Shown: positions 33,337-42,817, counted from the stretch's first letter. The stretch: 64,000 bases of DNA from Bradyrhizobium sp. Ai1a-2 (GCF_000426245.1 NZ_AUEZ01000002.1:1-64000); one strand, 5' to 3'. The notes: generated from the sequence alone by a model not told the origin. Made by a program: numbers and translations.

Positions 33337-33861
33337 ATGCTCTTGCGTAAAAGCTGGTTTGTGGTTGCGGCGATGATCGTCGCCGTATCTGGAGGATTCG
33401 CCTTTGCCGACGATGCGGTCGATCCGGCCGCCGTGAAGGAAGAGAACGGCAAGTATCTGGACAAGGAAGGTAACCCGACCTTCAAGATCGCCGCCGACGG
33501 GACGGTAGATTGGTACACCTACTCCGGATATCGCCGGTATCATTCGGAGTGCCATGTCTGCCATGGTCCGGACGGCATGGGTTCGACCTACGCGCCGGCA
33601 TTGGCGACTTCGCTGAAAACTATGAGCTATGCCGACTTTTTGGGCGTCGTCGCCAGCGGCCGCAAGAACGTCACTACCGCGCAGGAAAATGTCATGCCGG
33701 CGTTCGGTGACAATCCAAACGTCGCCTGCTACATGGACGACCTCTATGTCTACCTGCGCGCCCGCGCGAATGACGCGGTGGGGCGCGTGCGCCCCGCAAA
33801 GAAAGAAGAGAAGTCGGATGCCTACAAGCAGGCGGAGAGCGCCTGCATGGGCAAGAACTGA
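33337..33861 (+). CDS. xoxG: Cytochrome c XoxG, electron acceptor of XoxF
   Basis: A 174-residue exported cytochrome c (signal peptide about 1-24, ending AFADD). The haem site is HSECHVCHGPDG (C72, C75, H76), and the probable axial methionine is in ENVMPAFG. XoxG takes electrons from XoxF and passes them to the terminal oxidase chain. ATG 33337 is used; TTG 33343 is an alternative that has better ribosome spacing from GAGG. It follows xoxF after a terminator, so it may rely on read-through or its own promoter. The length is typical of XoxG. Confidence 0.93.
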   Translation: MLLRKSWFVVAAMIVAVSGGFAFADDAVDPAAVKEENGKYLDKEGNPTFKIAADGTVDWYTYSGYRRYHSECHVCHGPDGMGSTYAPALATSLKTMSYADFLGVVASGRKNVTTAQENVMPAFGDNPNVACYMDDLYVYLRARANDAVGRVRPAKKEEKSDAYKQAESACMGKN

Positions 33862-33904
33862 GATTGCGTAGCGCGGGCGACAACACGATTACGGAGAGAT
33901 CAAC

Positions 33905-35014
33905 ATGAAGACACGCGCCGCCGTCGCATTCGAAGCCAAGAAGCCGCTTGAGATCGTCGAGCTCGACCTGGAAGGCCCGAAGGCCGGTGAAGTCCTGGTC
34001 GAGATCAAGGCCACAGGCATCTGTCATACCGACGCCTACACGCTTGACGGTCTCGACAGCGAAGGAATCTTCCCCTCCATCCTCGGCCATGAGGGCGCCG
34101 GCATCGTCCGCGAGGTCGGTGCGGGCGTGACCTCGGTGAAGCCGGGCGATCACGTGATTCCGCTGTACACACCCGAGTGCAGGCAGTGCAAGAGCTGCCT
34201 GAGCCAGAAGACCAATCTCTGTACCCAGATCCGCGCCACTCAAGGCAAGGGCGTGATGCCGGACGGCACCTCGCGCTTCAGCTACAAGGGCAAGACGATC
34301 TTCCACTATATGGGCTGCTCGACCTTCTCGAACTACACTGTGCTGCCGGAGATCGCGGTGGCGAAGATCCGCGAGGACGCCCCGTTCGACAAGAGCTGCT
34401 ACATCGGCTGCGGCGTAACCACTGGCGTCGGCGCCGTGGTCAACACCGCCAAGGTCACGCCAGGCTCCAACGTTGTGGTGTTCGGCCTCGGCGGCATCGG
34501 GCTCAACGTGATCCAGGGCGCCAAGATGGTCGGCGCCGACAAGATCATTGGCGTCGACATCAACGACTCCAAGGAAGACTGGGGCCGCCGCTTCGGCATG
34601 ACGCATTTCGTCAACCCGACCAAGGTCGGCGGCGATATCGTCCAACACCTGGTCGGTCTCACCGAGGGCGGCGCCGACTACACCTTCGACTGCACCGGCA
34701 ACACCAATGTGATGCGCCAGGCGCTGGAGGCCTGCCACCGCGGCTGGGGCGTCTCGGTGATCATCGGCGTTGCGGAAGCCGGCAAGGAGATCGCCACCCG
34801 GCCGTTCCAGCTCGTCACCGGACGGGTCTGGAAGGGCTCGGCCTTCGGCGGCGCGCGTGGCCGCACCGACACGCCGAAGGTCGTCGACTGGTACATGAAC
34901 GGAAAGATCCAGATCGATCCGATGATCACCCACGTGCTCAAGCTCGAGGAAATCAACAAGGGATTCGACTTGATGCACGAGGGCAAGTCGATCCGTTCGG
35001 TCGTCGTCTACTAG
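33905..35014 (+). CDS. flhA: Glutathione-dependent formaldehyde dehydrogenase (class III alcohol dehydrogenase)
   Basis: A 369-residue zinc alcohol dehydrogenase that oxidises S-hydroxymethylglutathione to S-formylglutathione with NAD. The catalytic zinc ligands are in TGICHTDA (C40) and LGHEGAG (H62) with C near YIGCGVTTG. The structural zinc has C91, C94, C97 and C105 ([17 protein letters not shown]). The NAD-binding turn is [14 protein letters not shown]. Length and sequence are close to the class III family throughout. It lies between xoxG and gfa, and completes the formaldehyde pathway with fghA. It may also reduce S-nitrosoglutathione. Confidence 0.96.
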   Translation: MKTRAAVAFEAKKPLEIVELDLEGPKAGEVLVEIKATGICHTDAYTLDGLDSEGIFPSILGHEGAGIVREVGAGVTSVKPGDHVIPLYTPECRQCKSCLSQKTNLCTQIRATQGKGVMPDGTSRFSYKGKTIFHYMGCSTFSNYTVLPEIAVAKIREDAPFDKSCYIGCGVTTGVGAVVNTAKVTPGSNVVVFGLGGIGLNVIQGAKMVGADKIIGVDINDSKEDWGRRFGMTHFVNPTKVGGDIVQHLVGLTEGGADYTFDCTGNTNVMRQALEACHRGWGVSVIIGVAEAGKEIATRPFQLVTGRVWKGSAFGGARGRTDTPKVVDWYMNGKIQIDPMITHVLKLEEINKGFDLMHEGKSIRSVVVY

Positions 35015-35147
35015 GGCGTGATCCGAATCCGGAAGGGCCGCGTTCGCGGATGCGGACCCGGCTCCCCGGAAGGGTCATGCTCCAGCAAAAGGTGGAACGG
35101 GATCACCGTTCCAGAATCAACGTGTCAAACACCAGGAGGATTGACCC

Positions 35148-35711
35148 ATGACTGTTCATCTCCACCCGTCGATTGACAACGGCGTCCAAAAAGGCTCGGG
35201 CAGCTTTGCCGGTGGCACACTGGTCTGCAAGTGCACGGATCACCCGGTGAAAGTCGCGATCAAGGGCGACGTCGCACATAACCACGCCTGCGGCTGCACC
35301 AAATGCTGGAAGCCGGAAGGGGCGATGTTCTCGGTCGTCGCAGTGGTGCCGAGACAGAACCTGACAGTCCTGGAAAATGGCGACAAGCTGCAGATCGTCG
35401 ACCCCGCGGCCGTGATCCAGCGCTATGCCTGCAAGGACTGCGGTACGCATATGTACGGACGGATCGAGAACAAGGCGCATCCGTTCTACGGCCTCGACTT
35501 CGTGCATCCCGAACTCTTCGAGGAAAGCGGCTCGGCAGCGCCGGGATTCGCTGCGTTCGTCTCGTCGGTGATCGAGTCCGGCGCCAAGCCGGAGGACATG
35601 CCGGCGATCCGAGGCCGGCTAAAGGAATTGGGACTCGAGCCCTATGACTGCCTGTCGCCGGCGCTGATGGATGCGATCGCGACCCACGTGGCGAAATCCA
35701 AGGCCGCCTGA
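35148..35711 (+). CDS. gfa: S-(hydroxymethyl)glutathione synthase
   Basis: A 187-residue zinc protein of the Gfa family, which speeds formation of S-hydroxymethylglutathione from formaldehyde and glutathione. The zinc cysteines are visible in LVCKCTDHP (C27, C29), HACGCTKCW (C48, C50, C53) and [11 protein letters not shown] (C95, C98). GGAGG precedes ATG 35148. It follows flhA by 133 bases, and the adjacency matches the role. A hairpin (35739-35763) lies just beyond the stop. Confidence 0.94.
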   Translation: MTVHLHPSIDNGVQKGSGSFAGGTLVCKCTDHPVKVAIKGDVAHNHACGCTKCWKPEGAMFSVVAVVPRQNLTVLENGDKLQIVDPAAVIQRYACKDCGTHMYGRIENKAHPFYGLDFVHPELFEESGSAAPGFAAFVSSVIESGAKPEDMPAIRGRLKELGLEPYDCLSPALMDAIATHVAKSKAA

Positions 35712-36215
35712 CAAGGCTGCCTGATTTACCCACGCTCCCGCTGGCGGTGCTCGACCGCCAGCGGCGCCGCCGGTGTTCGCACCGCAGCATTCTCGGCGGA
35801 AAGCGCCCATCCCTCACAATATTCCGGCGAGCGTCAGTTCCGCCTTTTCCCGATCCTCGCCGCGGTGCATTTTCCGAGACCGTGCTTTGCAAAATTATCC
35901 TGACGATCTCGGATCACAGCGGTCGGCCCCGCTTTTGACAAACGGAAAATGCAAAACACTGGGGTGTGAAGTCACCGTCGCATCGGTTTCTGGTAGCATC
36001 TGATTTTCCCGATGCGCGCGGGCGGCGCATTTCATTTGAACATAGCAAAGGAGCAGCCGGACACGGACTACCGATCGTGCAGCGGGCTCCCGTTAAACCT
36101 CTCAAAAGGACCGGCCCGCAGCGCGAGACCCAGAAGCGGTCGCGAGCGCAGGGAGAAATATGTTCTCGCTCGTGGCCTGCAAACATCAACAGCTTAAGAA
36201 GAGCGAGGGACGATC
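35712..36215. other. Intergenic region after gfa
   Basis: A perfect 10-bp stem (35739-35748 with 35754-35763; CGCTGGCGGT and its complement) with a five-base loop may end the gfa transcript, although no T-run follows. The remaining 450 bases show no credible gene. They should hold the promoter of the molybdenum dehydrogenase genes, and GAGGGA precedes ATG 36216. Confidence 0.6.
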
Positions 36216-36668
36216 ATGGTCAAGTTGAAGATTAATGGTCAGGAACAGAATTGGGATGGCGATCCCGATCTTCCGCTACTCTGGTTCATCCGTGACGAAA
36301 TAGGACTCACCGGTACCAAATTCGGTTGTGGTCAGGCGCTGTGCGGCTCCTGCACCGTGATCATCGACAAGCAGGCAGTGCGCGCCTGCATCACCTCGGT
36401 TTCGGATGCGGCCGGCCGCGAAGTCACCACCATCGAGGGCCTGCATCCGACCGGCGATCATCCGGTGCAGAAGGCCTGGCGCCAGGTCAACGTGCCGCAA
36501 TGCGGCTATTGCCAGGCCGGCCAGATCATGCAGGCCGCCGCGCTGTTGGCGGACAATCCAAAACCGTCGCACGACCAGATCCGCGAAGCCATGTCCGGCA
36601 ATATCTGCCGCTGCGGCTGCTACCAGCGGATCGAGAACGCAGTTCATCTCGCATCGACGGGGGTGTGA
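36216..36668 (+). CDS. 2Fe-2S subunit of molybdenum aldehyde dehydrogenase
   Basis: A 150-residue electron-transfer subunit of the xanthine dehydrogenase family, like IorA. The plant-type cluster has [13 protein letters not shown] (three cysteines) and a fourth in VRACITS. The second cluster has [10 protein letters not shown] and [11 protein letters not shown]. Both are complete. It is translated just before the molybdopterin subunit, with one base between them. It should be cytosolic or carried to the periplasm with the large subunit by the latter's Tat signal. Confidence 0.93.
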   Translation: MVKLKINGQEQNWDGDPDLPLLWFIRDEIGLTGTKFGCGQALCGSCTVIIDKQAVRACITSVSDAAGREVTTIEGLHPTGDHPVQKAWRQVNVPQCGYCQAGQIMQAAALLADNPKPSHDQIREAMSGNICRCGCYQRIENAVHLASTGV

Positions 36669-36669
36669 C

Positions 36670-38988
36670 ATGAATATCCTCACCAATCCCAAAAAGCTTC
36701 GCGGTTTCGAGAAGCACATCAAGATCGAGAACGTTTCGCGCCGCAGCATCCTCAAGACCCTGGGGCTGGCCGGCGGGTTCGTGCTCGCCGCACCGGTCAT
36801 GATGCGGCCGAGCTTTGCCTACGAGACCGGCGCGGGAAAGATGCCGCACGGCGTCGTGGTCGACCCGCGCGTCTTCGTGTCGATCGCGCCGGATGGCATG
36901 GTCACGATCATCGCACACCGCTCCGAGATGGGAACCGGCGTGCGCACCAGCCTGCCGCTGATCGTGGCCGAAGAGCTGGAAGCCGACTGGTCGCGCGTCC
37001 ATGTCCAGCAGGCGCATGGCGATGAGGCCAAGTTCGGCAACCAGGACACCGACGGCTCGCGCAGCACGCGCCACTATCTGATCCCGATGCGTCAGATCGG
37101 CGCTTCGGCCCGCACGATGCTGGAGCAGGCCGCTGCGAAACGCTGGGGCGTGCCGGCGGGCGAGGTGAAGGCCGCCAATCATGAGGTCGTTCACAGCGCC
37201 AGCGGGCGCAAGCTCGGCTTCGGCGAACTGGCGGCGGACGCCGCAAAGGAATCGGTGCCGAGCATCGAAGGCCTCAAGCTGAAGAACCCCAAGGACTTCC
37301 GCTATCTTGGCAAGGGCGAGATCAGCATCGTCGACCTCCACGACATCACGACGGGTGCCGCCCATTATGGCGGCGACGCGCGGCTGCCCGGCATGAAATA
37401 TGCCGTCATCGCCCGTCCACCGGTGACCGGCGGCAAGCTCGTCTCCTTCGACGGCGCCGAAGCGATGAAGGTCTCCGGCGTCGAGAAGGTGATGGAAGTG
37501 AAGGGATGGCCGTGGCCATCGAAATTCCAGCCGCTGGGCGGCGTGGCCGTGATCGCACGCAACACCGGCGCGGCGATCAAGGGCTGCAACGCACTGAAGG
37601 TGACCTGGGACGACGGCGCCAATGCCAAGTACGATTCGGTCGCCTATCGCACTGAACTCGAGGAGGCCGCGCGCAAGCCGGGCCTCGTCGTGCGCAAGGA
37701 CGGCGATGCCGAGGCGGCGTTGAAGAGCGCCGACAAGGTCATCATCGGTGAGTACTACCTGCCGCATTTCGCCCATGCCAGCATGGAACCGCCGGTGGCG
37801 GTCGCCAACGTCAAGGGCGACAAGGCGGAGGTCTGGGCGCCCGTGCAAAGCCCGGGCGGAACGCGCGAGGACGTCGCCAAGACACTCGGCATCCCTGAGG
37901 AGAACGTGACCGTCAACGTCACGCTGCTTGGCGGCGGTTTCGGGCGCAAGTCGAAATGCGACTTCGCGCTGGAGGCCGTGTTGCTCTCGAAGGAGCTCGG
38001 GGTGCCCGTGAAGGTGCAGTGGACGCGCGAAGACGATGTGCGCCACGACTTCCTCCACACCGTCTCGGTCGAGCGCATCGAGGCGGGCCTCGACAAGAAT
38101 GGCAAGGTGATCGCCTGGCGGCATCGCAGCGTGGCTCCGTCCATCGCTTCGACCTTCGCCGCCGGGACCGTCCACCAGGCGCCGTTCGAGCTCGGCATGG
38201 GGCTGATCGACAATCCGTTCGAGATCGCCAACCTGCAGTGCGAGAATCCGGAAGCGGCCGCGCATACCCGCATCGGCTGGTTCCGCTCGGTATCGAACAT
38301 CCCGCGCGCCTTCGCGGTGCAGTCCATGGTCGCCGAAATCGCCCATGCCACCAACCGCGATCCGAAGGACATGCTGCTGGAGCTGATCGGTTCGCCGCGG
38401 ATCGTCAATCTTTCCTCGGTGAAGGATCCCTGGAACTATGGCGAGCCCTACGACAGCTACCCGATCGACACCGCGCGGTTGCGCAAGGTGGTCGAACTGG
38501 TTGCCGACAAGGGCGGCTGGGGACGCTCGGTGCCGAAAGGCCACGGCCTCGGCATCGCCGTGCACAGGAGCTTCGTCAGCTATATCGCGACCATCATCGA
38601 GGTGGCCGTCGACGACAAGGGCAAGCTGACGGTGCCAAGGGTCGACACCGCGATCGACTGCGGCACCTATGTCAACCCCGAACGCATCCAGTCGCAGATC
38701 GAGGGTGCGGCGATCATGGGCCTGAGCCTCGCCAAATATGGCGAGGTCACCTTCAAGGACGGCAAGGTGCAGCAGGGCAATTTCGACGATTATCAGGTGA
38801 TCCGGATCGACGAGTCGCCTGCCGTGACCAACGTCTACATCGTGCCGCCCGCCAGCCCTGACACGCCGCCGAGCGGCGTCGGCGAACCCGGCGTGCCGCC
38901 GTTCGCGCCGGCGCTGATCAACGCGATCTTCGCCGCGACTGGAAAACGCCTCCGCGCGATGCCGATCGGCAAGCAACTGGAGGCATGA
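36670..38988 (+). CDS. Molybdopterin-binding aldehyde dehydrogenase subunit (IorB-like)
   Basis: A 772-residue molybdenum hydroxylase subunit. A Tat-type signal (RRSILKTLGLAGG, about residues 26-38) suggests export of the folded enzyme. Cofactor-binding segments include LLGGGFGRKSKCDFALEAV (about 420-440) and GVGEPGVPPFAPALINAI near the C-terminus, whose glutamate is the catalytic residue of the family. It works with the 2Fe-2S subunit upstream. The usual membrane cytochrome subunit is not encoded next to it. Close to formaldehyde genes, it could oxidise aldehydes formed by the alcohol dehydrogenases; its substrate is an inference. Confidence 0.9.
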   Translation: MNILTNPKKLRGFEKHIKIENVSRRSILKTLGLAGGFVLAAPVMMRPSFAYETGAGKMPHGVVVDPRVFVSIAPDGMVTIIAHRSEMGTGVRTSLPLIVAEELEADWSRVHVQQAHGDEAKFGNQDTDGSRSTRHYLIPMRQIGASARTMLEQAAAKRWGVPAGEVKAANHEVVHSASGRKLGFGELAADAAKESVPSIEGLKLKNPKDFRYLGKGEISIVDLHDITTGAAHYGGDARLPGMKYAVIARPPVTGGKLVSFDGAEAMKVSGVEKVMEVKGWPWPSKFQPLGGVAVIARNTGAAIKGCNALKVTWDDGANAKYDSVAYRTELEEAARKPGLVVRKDGDAEAALKSADKVIIGEYYLPHFAHASMEPPVAVANVKGDKAEVWAPVQSPGGTREDVAKTLGIPEENVTVNVTLLGGGFGRKSKCDFALEAVLLSKELGVPVKVQWTREDDVRHDFLHTVSVERIEAGLDKNGKVIAWRHRSVAPSIASTFAAGTVHQAPFELGMGLIDNPFEIANLQCENPEAAAHTRIGWFRSVSNIPRAFAVQSMVAEIAHATNRDPKDMLLELIGSPRIVNLSSVKDPWNYGEPYDSYPIDTARLRKVVELVADKGGWGRSVPKGHGLGIAVHRSFVSYIATIIEVAVDDKGKLTVPRVDTAIDCGTYVNPERIQSQIEGAAIMGLSLAKYGEVTFKDGKVQQGNFDDYQVIRIDESPAVTNVYIVPPASPDTPPSGVGEPGVPPFAPALINAIFAATGKRLRAMPIGKQLEA

Positions 38989-39013
38989 GGCGGAACGCAA
39001 GCTCGCACCAACC

Positions 39014-39050
39014 GTTTCATCGATCTGGAGAGGAGACAGATCGATGAAAC
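39014..39050 (+). promoter_or_regulatory. Perfect hairpin enclosing ribosome site and start codon
   Basis: Fourteen-base arms (39014-39027 and 39037-39050) pair perfectly around a nine-base loop, GAGAGGAGA, that is the ribosome-binding site of the gene at 39044. The ATG (39044-39046) lies within the second arm. In RNA the start would be paired and the ribosome site exposed in the loop, a layout suited to translational control. Confidence 0.7.
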
Positions 39051-39307
39051 ACAACTTCCCGGCGCTCGCAGTGTCTCTACTGGCGGGCGCCTTTCTTTTG
39101 AGTGTACAGGCGGCGAACGCACAAACGAACACGTCACCACCCGCGACTGCCACGCGGCCCGCAAAGACGCCCGCAGAGCAGAATTCCCTGCCGAACAACG
39201 CCCCGCCCGCCACCACCAACCAGACCACGGGCGAAGCCAGCCGCGATCCGACGATCAAGAAGATGAACGAGGACGAGAAGGCGAAGGTCGATAACAAAGG
39301 CAAATGA
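39044..39307 (+). CDS. Small exported proline/threonine-rich protein
   Basis: An 87-residue protein with a signal peptide (about 1-26, ending NAQTN) and a low-complexity, proline/threonine/alanine-rich mature part. It ends in the charged stretch MNEDEKAKVDNKGK. No domain was recognised and it is probably unstructured in the periplasm. It lies after the molybdenum dehydrogenase and ends next to repeat copy B. Its start lies in a perfect hairpin, which suggests controlled translation. Confidence 0.65.
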   Translation: MKHNFPALAVSLLAGAFLLSVQAANAQTNTSPPATATRPAKTPAEQNSLPNNAPPATTNQTTGEASRDPTIKKMNEDEKAKVDNKGK

Positions 39308-39310
39308 TCC

Positions 39311-39376
39311 AGATTCTTGTCTTGACGCGTTTTCTTCACGCGAGCCGATATCCACTTCGCTCGAAAACGCTCTAAC
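39311..39376. repeat. 66-bp dispersed repeat, copy B
   Basis: Same-orientation copy of 23799-23864 with about five differences. It begins four bases past the stop of the small exported gene. Confidence 0.8.
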
Positions 39377-39382
39377 GAAGAA

Positions 39383-39404
39383 CGGCGGACCTTTCGGTCC
39401 GCCG
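39383..39404. terminator. Bidirectional terminator hairpin
   Basis: A 9-bp stem (CGGCGGACC with GGTCCGCCG) and a TTTC loop lies between convergent genes ending at 39307 and 39430. Bases around it (AA on one side, CTTTG on the other) favour termination weakly in both directions. Confidence 0.65.
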
Positions 39405-39429
39405 CTTTGTCACCCCGCTCCGCCACGCG

Positions 39430-41157
39430 CTATTTCTTGACCGCGAACACCCAGATGACGCCGCCTTGGGGCACGTTGTTCTCCACGCCGACATTCTGAG
39501 TGGCCAAGGCATCCTGGATGCGCTGCGCATCGACGCCCCAGCCCGACTGGATCGCGATATATTGCGTGCCGTCGACCTCATAGGACATCGGCATGCCCAT
39601 GATGCCGGAATTGGTCTTCTGCTCCCACAGCAGCTCACCGCTCTTGGCATCGAAAGCGCGGAAGTTGCGATCGTTGGTGCCTCCGGCAAAGACCAGATCG
39701 CCCGCGGTCGCCAACACCGAACCGAACAGTTGCGATTTCGGGAAGTTGTGCGACCAGACCTTCTTGCCAGTGGCCGGATCCCAGGCCTGCAGCTCGCCCA
39801 TGTGAGTGGCGCCCGGGCGCACCGTCAGACCGATGTCCTCCGGCTTGGTGCCGAGCCAGAGCTGGCCGGGAACCAGCGGTGTTTTCTCGCCGGTGAAGCC
39901 GCCGCAGAAATTCTCGTTGGCGGGAACGTAGACGAGCTTGGTCTTCTGGCTATAGGCCGCCGACGGCCAGTCCTTGCCGCCCCACAGCGACGGGCAGAAC
40001 TCGACGCGCTTGCCGAGCACCGGCTTGTGCTCGGGATCGACGATCGGCCTGCCGGTCTCCTTCTCGATGCCCTTCCAGACATTGGTATGCACGAACGGCC
40101 AGCCGGTCACATAGTTGATGCGATCGGGCTTCGCTTCCAGGACCCAGAAGATCGCATCGCGTCCGGGGTGGATGAGCGCCTTGAACGGACGGCCTTCCCG
40201 TTCCAGGTTGACCAGGATCGGCGCTTCGACCTCGTCCCAGTCCCAGGAATCGTTCTGGTGATACTGGAAGTGGTTCTTGATCTTGCCGGTGTCCGGATCG
40301 AGCGCCAGCACGGAACTGGTGTAGAGATTGTCACCGGCATGCGCCGAGCCGGGCCATGGTGCGGCGTTGCCGACTCCCCAATAGACCGTCTTGGTGTCCT
40401 TGTCGTAATTGCCGGTCATCCAGGCCGATCCGCCGCCGGTCTTCCAGTCGTCCCCGCTCCATGTCTCGCTGCCGGGCTCACCGGGAGCGGGAATGGTGAA
40501 GGTGCGCCACAATTCCTTGCCGTTGTTGGCGTCATAGGCGACGACATAACCGCGAACGCCGAACTCGCCGCCGGAGCCACCGACGATGACCTTGCCGTCG
40601 ACGACGAGCGGCATCAGGGTCATGTACTGGCCCTTCTTGTAGTCCTGCACCTTGGTATCCCAGACCACTTTGCCGGTCTTGGCATCGAGCGCGACCACAT
40701 GGTCATCCGTCGTCGCGAGATAGAGCTTGTCCTGCCACAGGCCAACGCCGCGGCTGGTCGGATGCAACTGGAACAGATCGTCCGGAAGCTGCCGCTTGTA
40801 GCGCCAATATTCGTCGCCGGTCTTGGCGTTGAGCGCGATCACCTGCCCCATCGGGGTCGCAACGAACATCACGCCGTTGTTGACGATCGGTGGCGCTTCG
40901 TGGCCTTCGATCACGCCCGTGGAGAAGGTCCATGCCGGCGTCAGGCTCTTGACGTTCGAGGTGTTGATCTGCTCGAGCGGGCTATAGCCCTGCCCGTCAT
41001 AGGTCCGCCGATACAGCATCCAGTTGCCTGGCTCGGGATTTTCGAGACGCGCCGAGGTCACCGGACTGTAGTTCTCGACCGGGCCAGCCACCGCGGCTGT
41101 TGAGACAAGGCACGCGAACGCCGCTGCACTCGTAAGAAACCATTGTTTCGTGGTCAT
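39430..41157 (-). CDS. PQQ-dependent alcohol dehydrogenase, lanthanide-type aspartate, no vicinal cysteines
   Basis: A 575-residue exported quinoprotein (signal peptide about 1-24, ending AVAGP) of the methanol/ethanol dehydrogenase family. The catalytic segment NDSWDWDEVEAP has D306 and, two residues on, D308, the position that is aspartate in lanthanide enzymes (XoxF, ExaF/PedH). At the place of the vicinal cysteine pair it reads LHPTSRGVGLW (131-141), without cysteine. Propeller docking repeats such as [17 protein letters not shown] are kept. It is distinct from XoxF in sequence. The Rieske gene at 41252 is upstream on the same strand and may be its redox partner. The substrate is unknown. 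Confidence 0.92.
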   Translation of the reverse strand: MTTKQWFLTSAAAFACLVSTAAVAGPVENYSPVTSARLENPEPGNWMLYRRTYDGQGYSPLEQINTSNVKSLTPAWTFSTGVIEGHEAPPIVNNGVMFVATPMGQVIALNAKTGDEYWRYKRQLPDDLFQLHPTSRGVGLWQDKLYLATTDDHVVALDAKTGKVVWDTKVQDYKKGQYMTLMPLVVDGKVIVGGSGGEFGVRGYVVAYDANNGKELWRTFTIPAPGEPGSETWSGDDWKTGGGSAWMTGNYDKDTKTVYWGVGNAAPWPGSAHAGDNLYTSSVLALDPDTGKIKNHFQYHQNDSWDWDEVEAPILVNLEREGRPFKALIHPGRDAIFWVLEAKPDRINYVTGWPFVHTNVWKGIEKETGRPIVDPEHKPVLGKRVEFCPSLWGGKDWPSAAYSQKTKLVYVPANENFCGGFTGEKTPLVPGQLWLGTKPEDIGLTVRPGATHMGELQAWDPATGKKVWSHNFPKSQLFGSVLATAGDLVFAGGTNDRNFRAFDAKSGELLWEQKTNSGIMGMPMSYEVDGTQYIAIQSGWGVDAQRIQDALATQNVGVENNVPQGGVIWVFAVKK

Positions 41158-41251
41158 TAGCTGCTACCTCCCTGCTTTGTTTTTCATCTACGATCTTTCG
41201 CAACTCTTGGTTGCATAAATAAAATTCGACCGCGTTGCTTGGTGCTTTGCC

Positions 41252-41827
41252 TCAGGCACCTACCTTTCCTACGAACGCCGCAGACACGGTGAGCGAACCG
41301 TCAGTGAGAGCCAACGGAAGCGCCGCCAGACGGCGGGTCGCCGGCCCGAACACGACTTCCGCGCCGTGCCGCGGGTCATATTCGGAATTGTGGCAGAAGC
41401 ACTTGAGGACCTTCTGGTCGCCTTCGGCCGCCTTCACCCAGCCGGTGGTAGGACATCCGGCATGCGCACAGATCAGCGAATAGGCAACGATGCCGTCGGC
41501 CGAACGCGCGCGTGTGTCATCATCGAGTTCATCGGGATTTAGCCTGACGACGAGCACTTCGTTCAAACGCGAACCTTTGCGGACCACCGATGTGCCGGGA
41601 TCCTTCGGCCAGGCGCGCACCGGCGGGCCGCCGGGCTTGAGGTCGTCGGACTTGATCACCTGGCCGGCGCGTTCTCCTTCGGAGAGAACGAGGAAGTCGC
41701 CCTTCTTCGGTCGATCGCTGCTGCCGGGCTGATCCTCTTGCGCCGCAGCAGGCCCCGTGGCCGCAACGCAGGCGCCGGTGGCAAGAACCTTCAGTAGCGA
41801 ACGACGTGTCTGGTCTGGATGGTGCAT
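41252..41827 (-). CDS. Rieske [2Fe-2S] protein with Tat signal
   Basis: A 191-residue Rieske protein. The Tat motif TRRSLLKVLATGAC is at residues 7-20. Cluster ligands are C120 and H122 in CAHAGC and C143 and H146 in CFCH; C125 and C145 are placed to form the usual disulfide. ATG 41827 is used; ATG 41839 would add MELE. The next gene downstream on the same strand, 94 bases away, is the PQQ alcohol dehydrogenase, so electron transfer between the two is plausible. It is not part of a cytochrome bc1 operon. Confidence 0.9.
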   Translation of the reverse strand: MHHPDQTRRSLLKVLATGACVAATGPAAAQEDQPGSSDRPKKGDFLVLSEGERAGQVIKSDDLKPGGPPVRAWPKDPGTSVVRKGSRLNEVLVVRLNPDELDDDTRARSADGIVAYSLICAHAGCPTTGWVKAAEGDQKVLKCFCHNSEYDPRHGAEVVFGPATRRLAALPLALTDGSLTVSAAFVGKVGA

Positions 41828-42186
41828 CTCGAGTTCCATCTTGGGTTGAAGTGTAACACCGAGCTTGAATTCAGACCCGGTGCAAATGAGCGCCGGAACT
41901 CTGCCAAAAACAAGGCAAGCAATGACTCTGTCGAAGCGAGTCGTTTTTCTCTCGCCGTTCGTTGTTGGCAGCAACCGCGATGCTCAAACTCTCATCACAT
42001 CACGCGCGAGCGTCAACGCATGAATGATGATTTTGCGGATCAGGTCCGACGTTGCTGAATTTGTGCGGCGCGCCAAGGAACGTGTGCGATGCGGATGCGG
42101 GCGACAGCTTCAATTGTAATAGCCCGCTAACACATCTCGCTCGCGGTTGGGTGCGAAGGGAAATTCTGATTCAAAACAGCAGTTCC

Positions 42187-42271
42187 GTAGGATGGGTAGA
42201 GCGAAGCGAAACCCATCACGATGGAGCAAGCTGCGCGAATGATGGGTTTCGCTTCGCTCTACCCATCCTAC
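42187..42271. repeat. Perfect 32-bp inverted repeat (MITE/REP-like)
   Basis: Arms 42187-42218 and 42240-42271 are perfectly complementary over 32 bases, with a 21-base loop. The element starts GTAGGATGGGTAGAGCG. It would form a very strong hairpin. Perfect arms suggest recent arrival or gene conversion. Confidence 0.9.
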
Positions 42272-42362
42272 GTCTGATTCAAACAGCGGATATGCGTTCG
42301 CGTTCTCGCGGCGCTTTGCGCCCGAGCTTTGCGTACCTTTCCACCCTCCTCGAAATCAGAGG

Positions 42363-42466
42363 GCGCAGGGAAAGCCGGGTGCTGGTTGCACCCGTGGGTC
42401 CCGTGCAACAAAAAGCACGGGGGTAGGACCACAGGTTCAACCGAAGCATTCCGGCTTTCCCTGCGC
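42363..42466. repeat. Inverted repeat, 16-bp arms
   Basis: GCGCAGGGAAAGCCGG at 42363-42378 pairs perfectly with 42451-42466. The inner sequence holds further short palindromes around GCACCCGTGGG and GTGCAACAAAAAGCACG. It appears to be a distinct repeat type from its neighbours. Confidence 0.8.
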
Positions 42467-42817
42467 GATGGTTTACGGCTTACTTCGTGCTCTCCCCGGT
42501 GACCGGGCTTTCTTGCCACCGTCATCTCAAGCGCGAACTTGTTCGCGCGAAAAACTTAGCGCCAGCGTCGGGGCGCCAGGACCACACGACTTCGCCGTCC
42601 GTGATGCGCGTGCTCGTCAGTCACACCCATCGCGTCCACCGCACCTCACCGCAACGTTCGTGACGATCGCGACCCGCCCCTCATCCGCCGTGAGACGCGC
42701 GGAGTTAAATCACTGATTTGCCCGACGACGGAAGCAGAATGTTTTTCGCGCGACGGCTGGACAGACTTTTGGTGATTTGCCCGTCGGGTTGATTTGTCGC
42801 ACCCAAAGCAACCGCAT

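Noticed and set aside
36526..39426. Reverse open frame of 966 codons
   Set aside because: Antisense to the molybdenum dehydrogenase; composition is typical of a shadow frame and no domain is recognisable.
42052..42525. Short open frames in the repeat region
   Set aside because: They lie within palindromic repeats, lack ribosome sites and would change with repeat copy.
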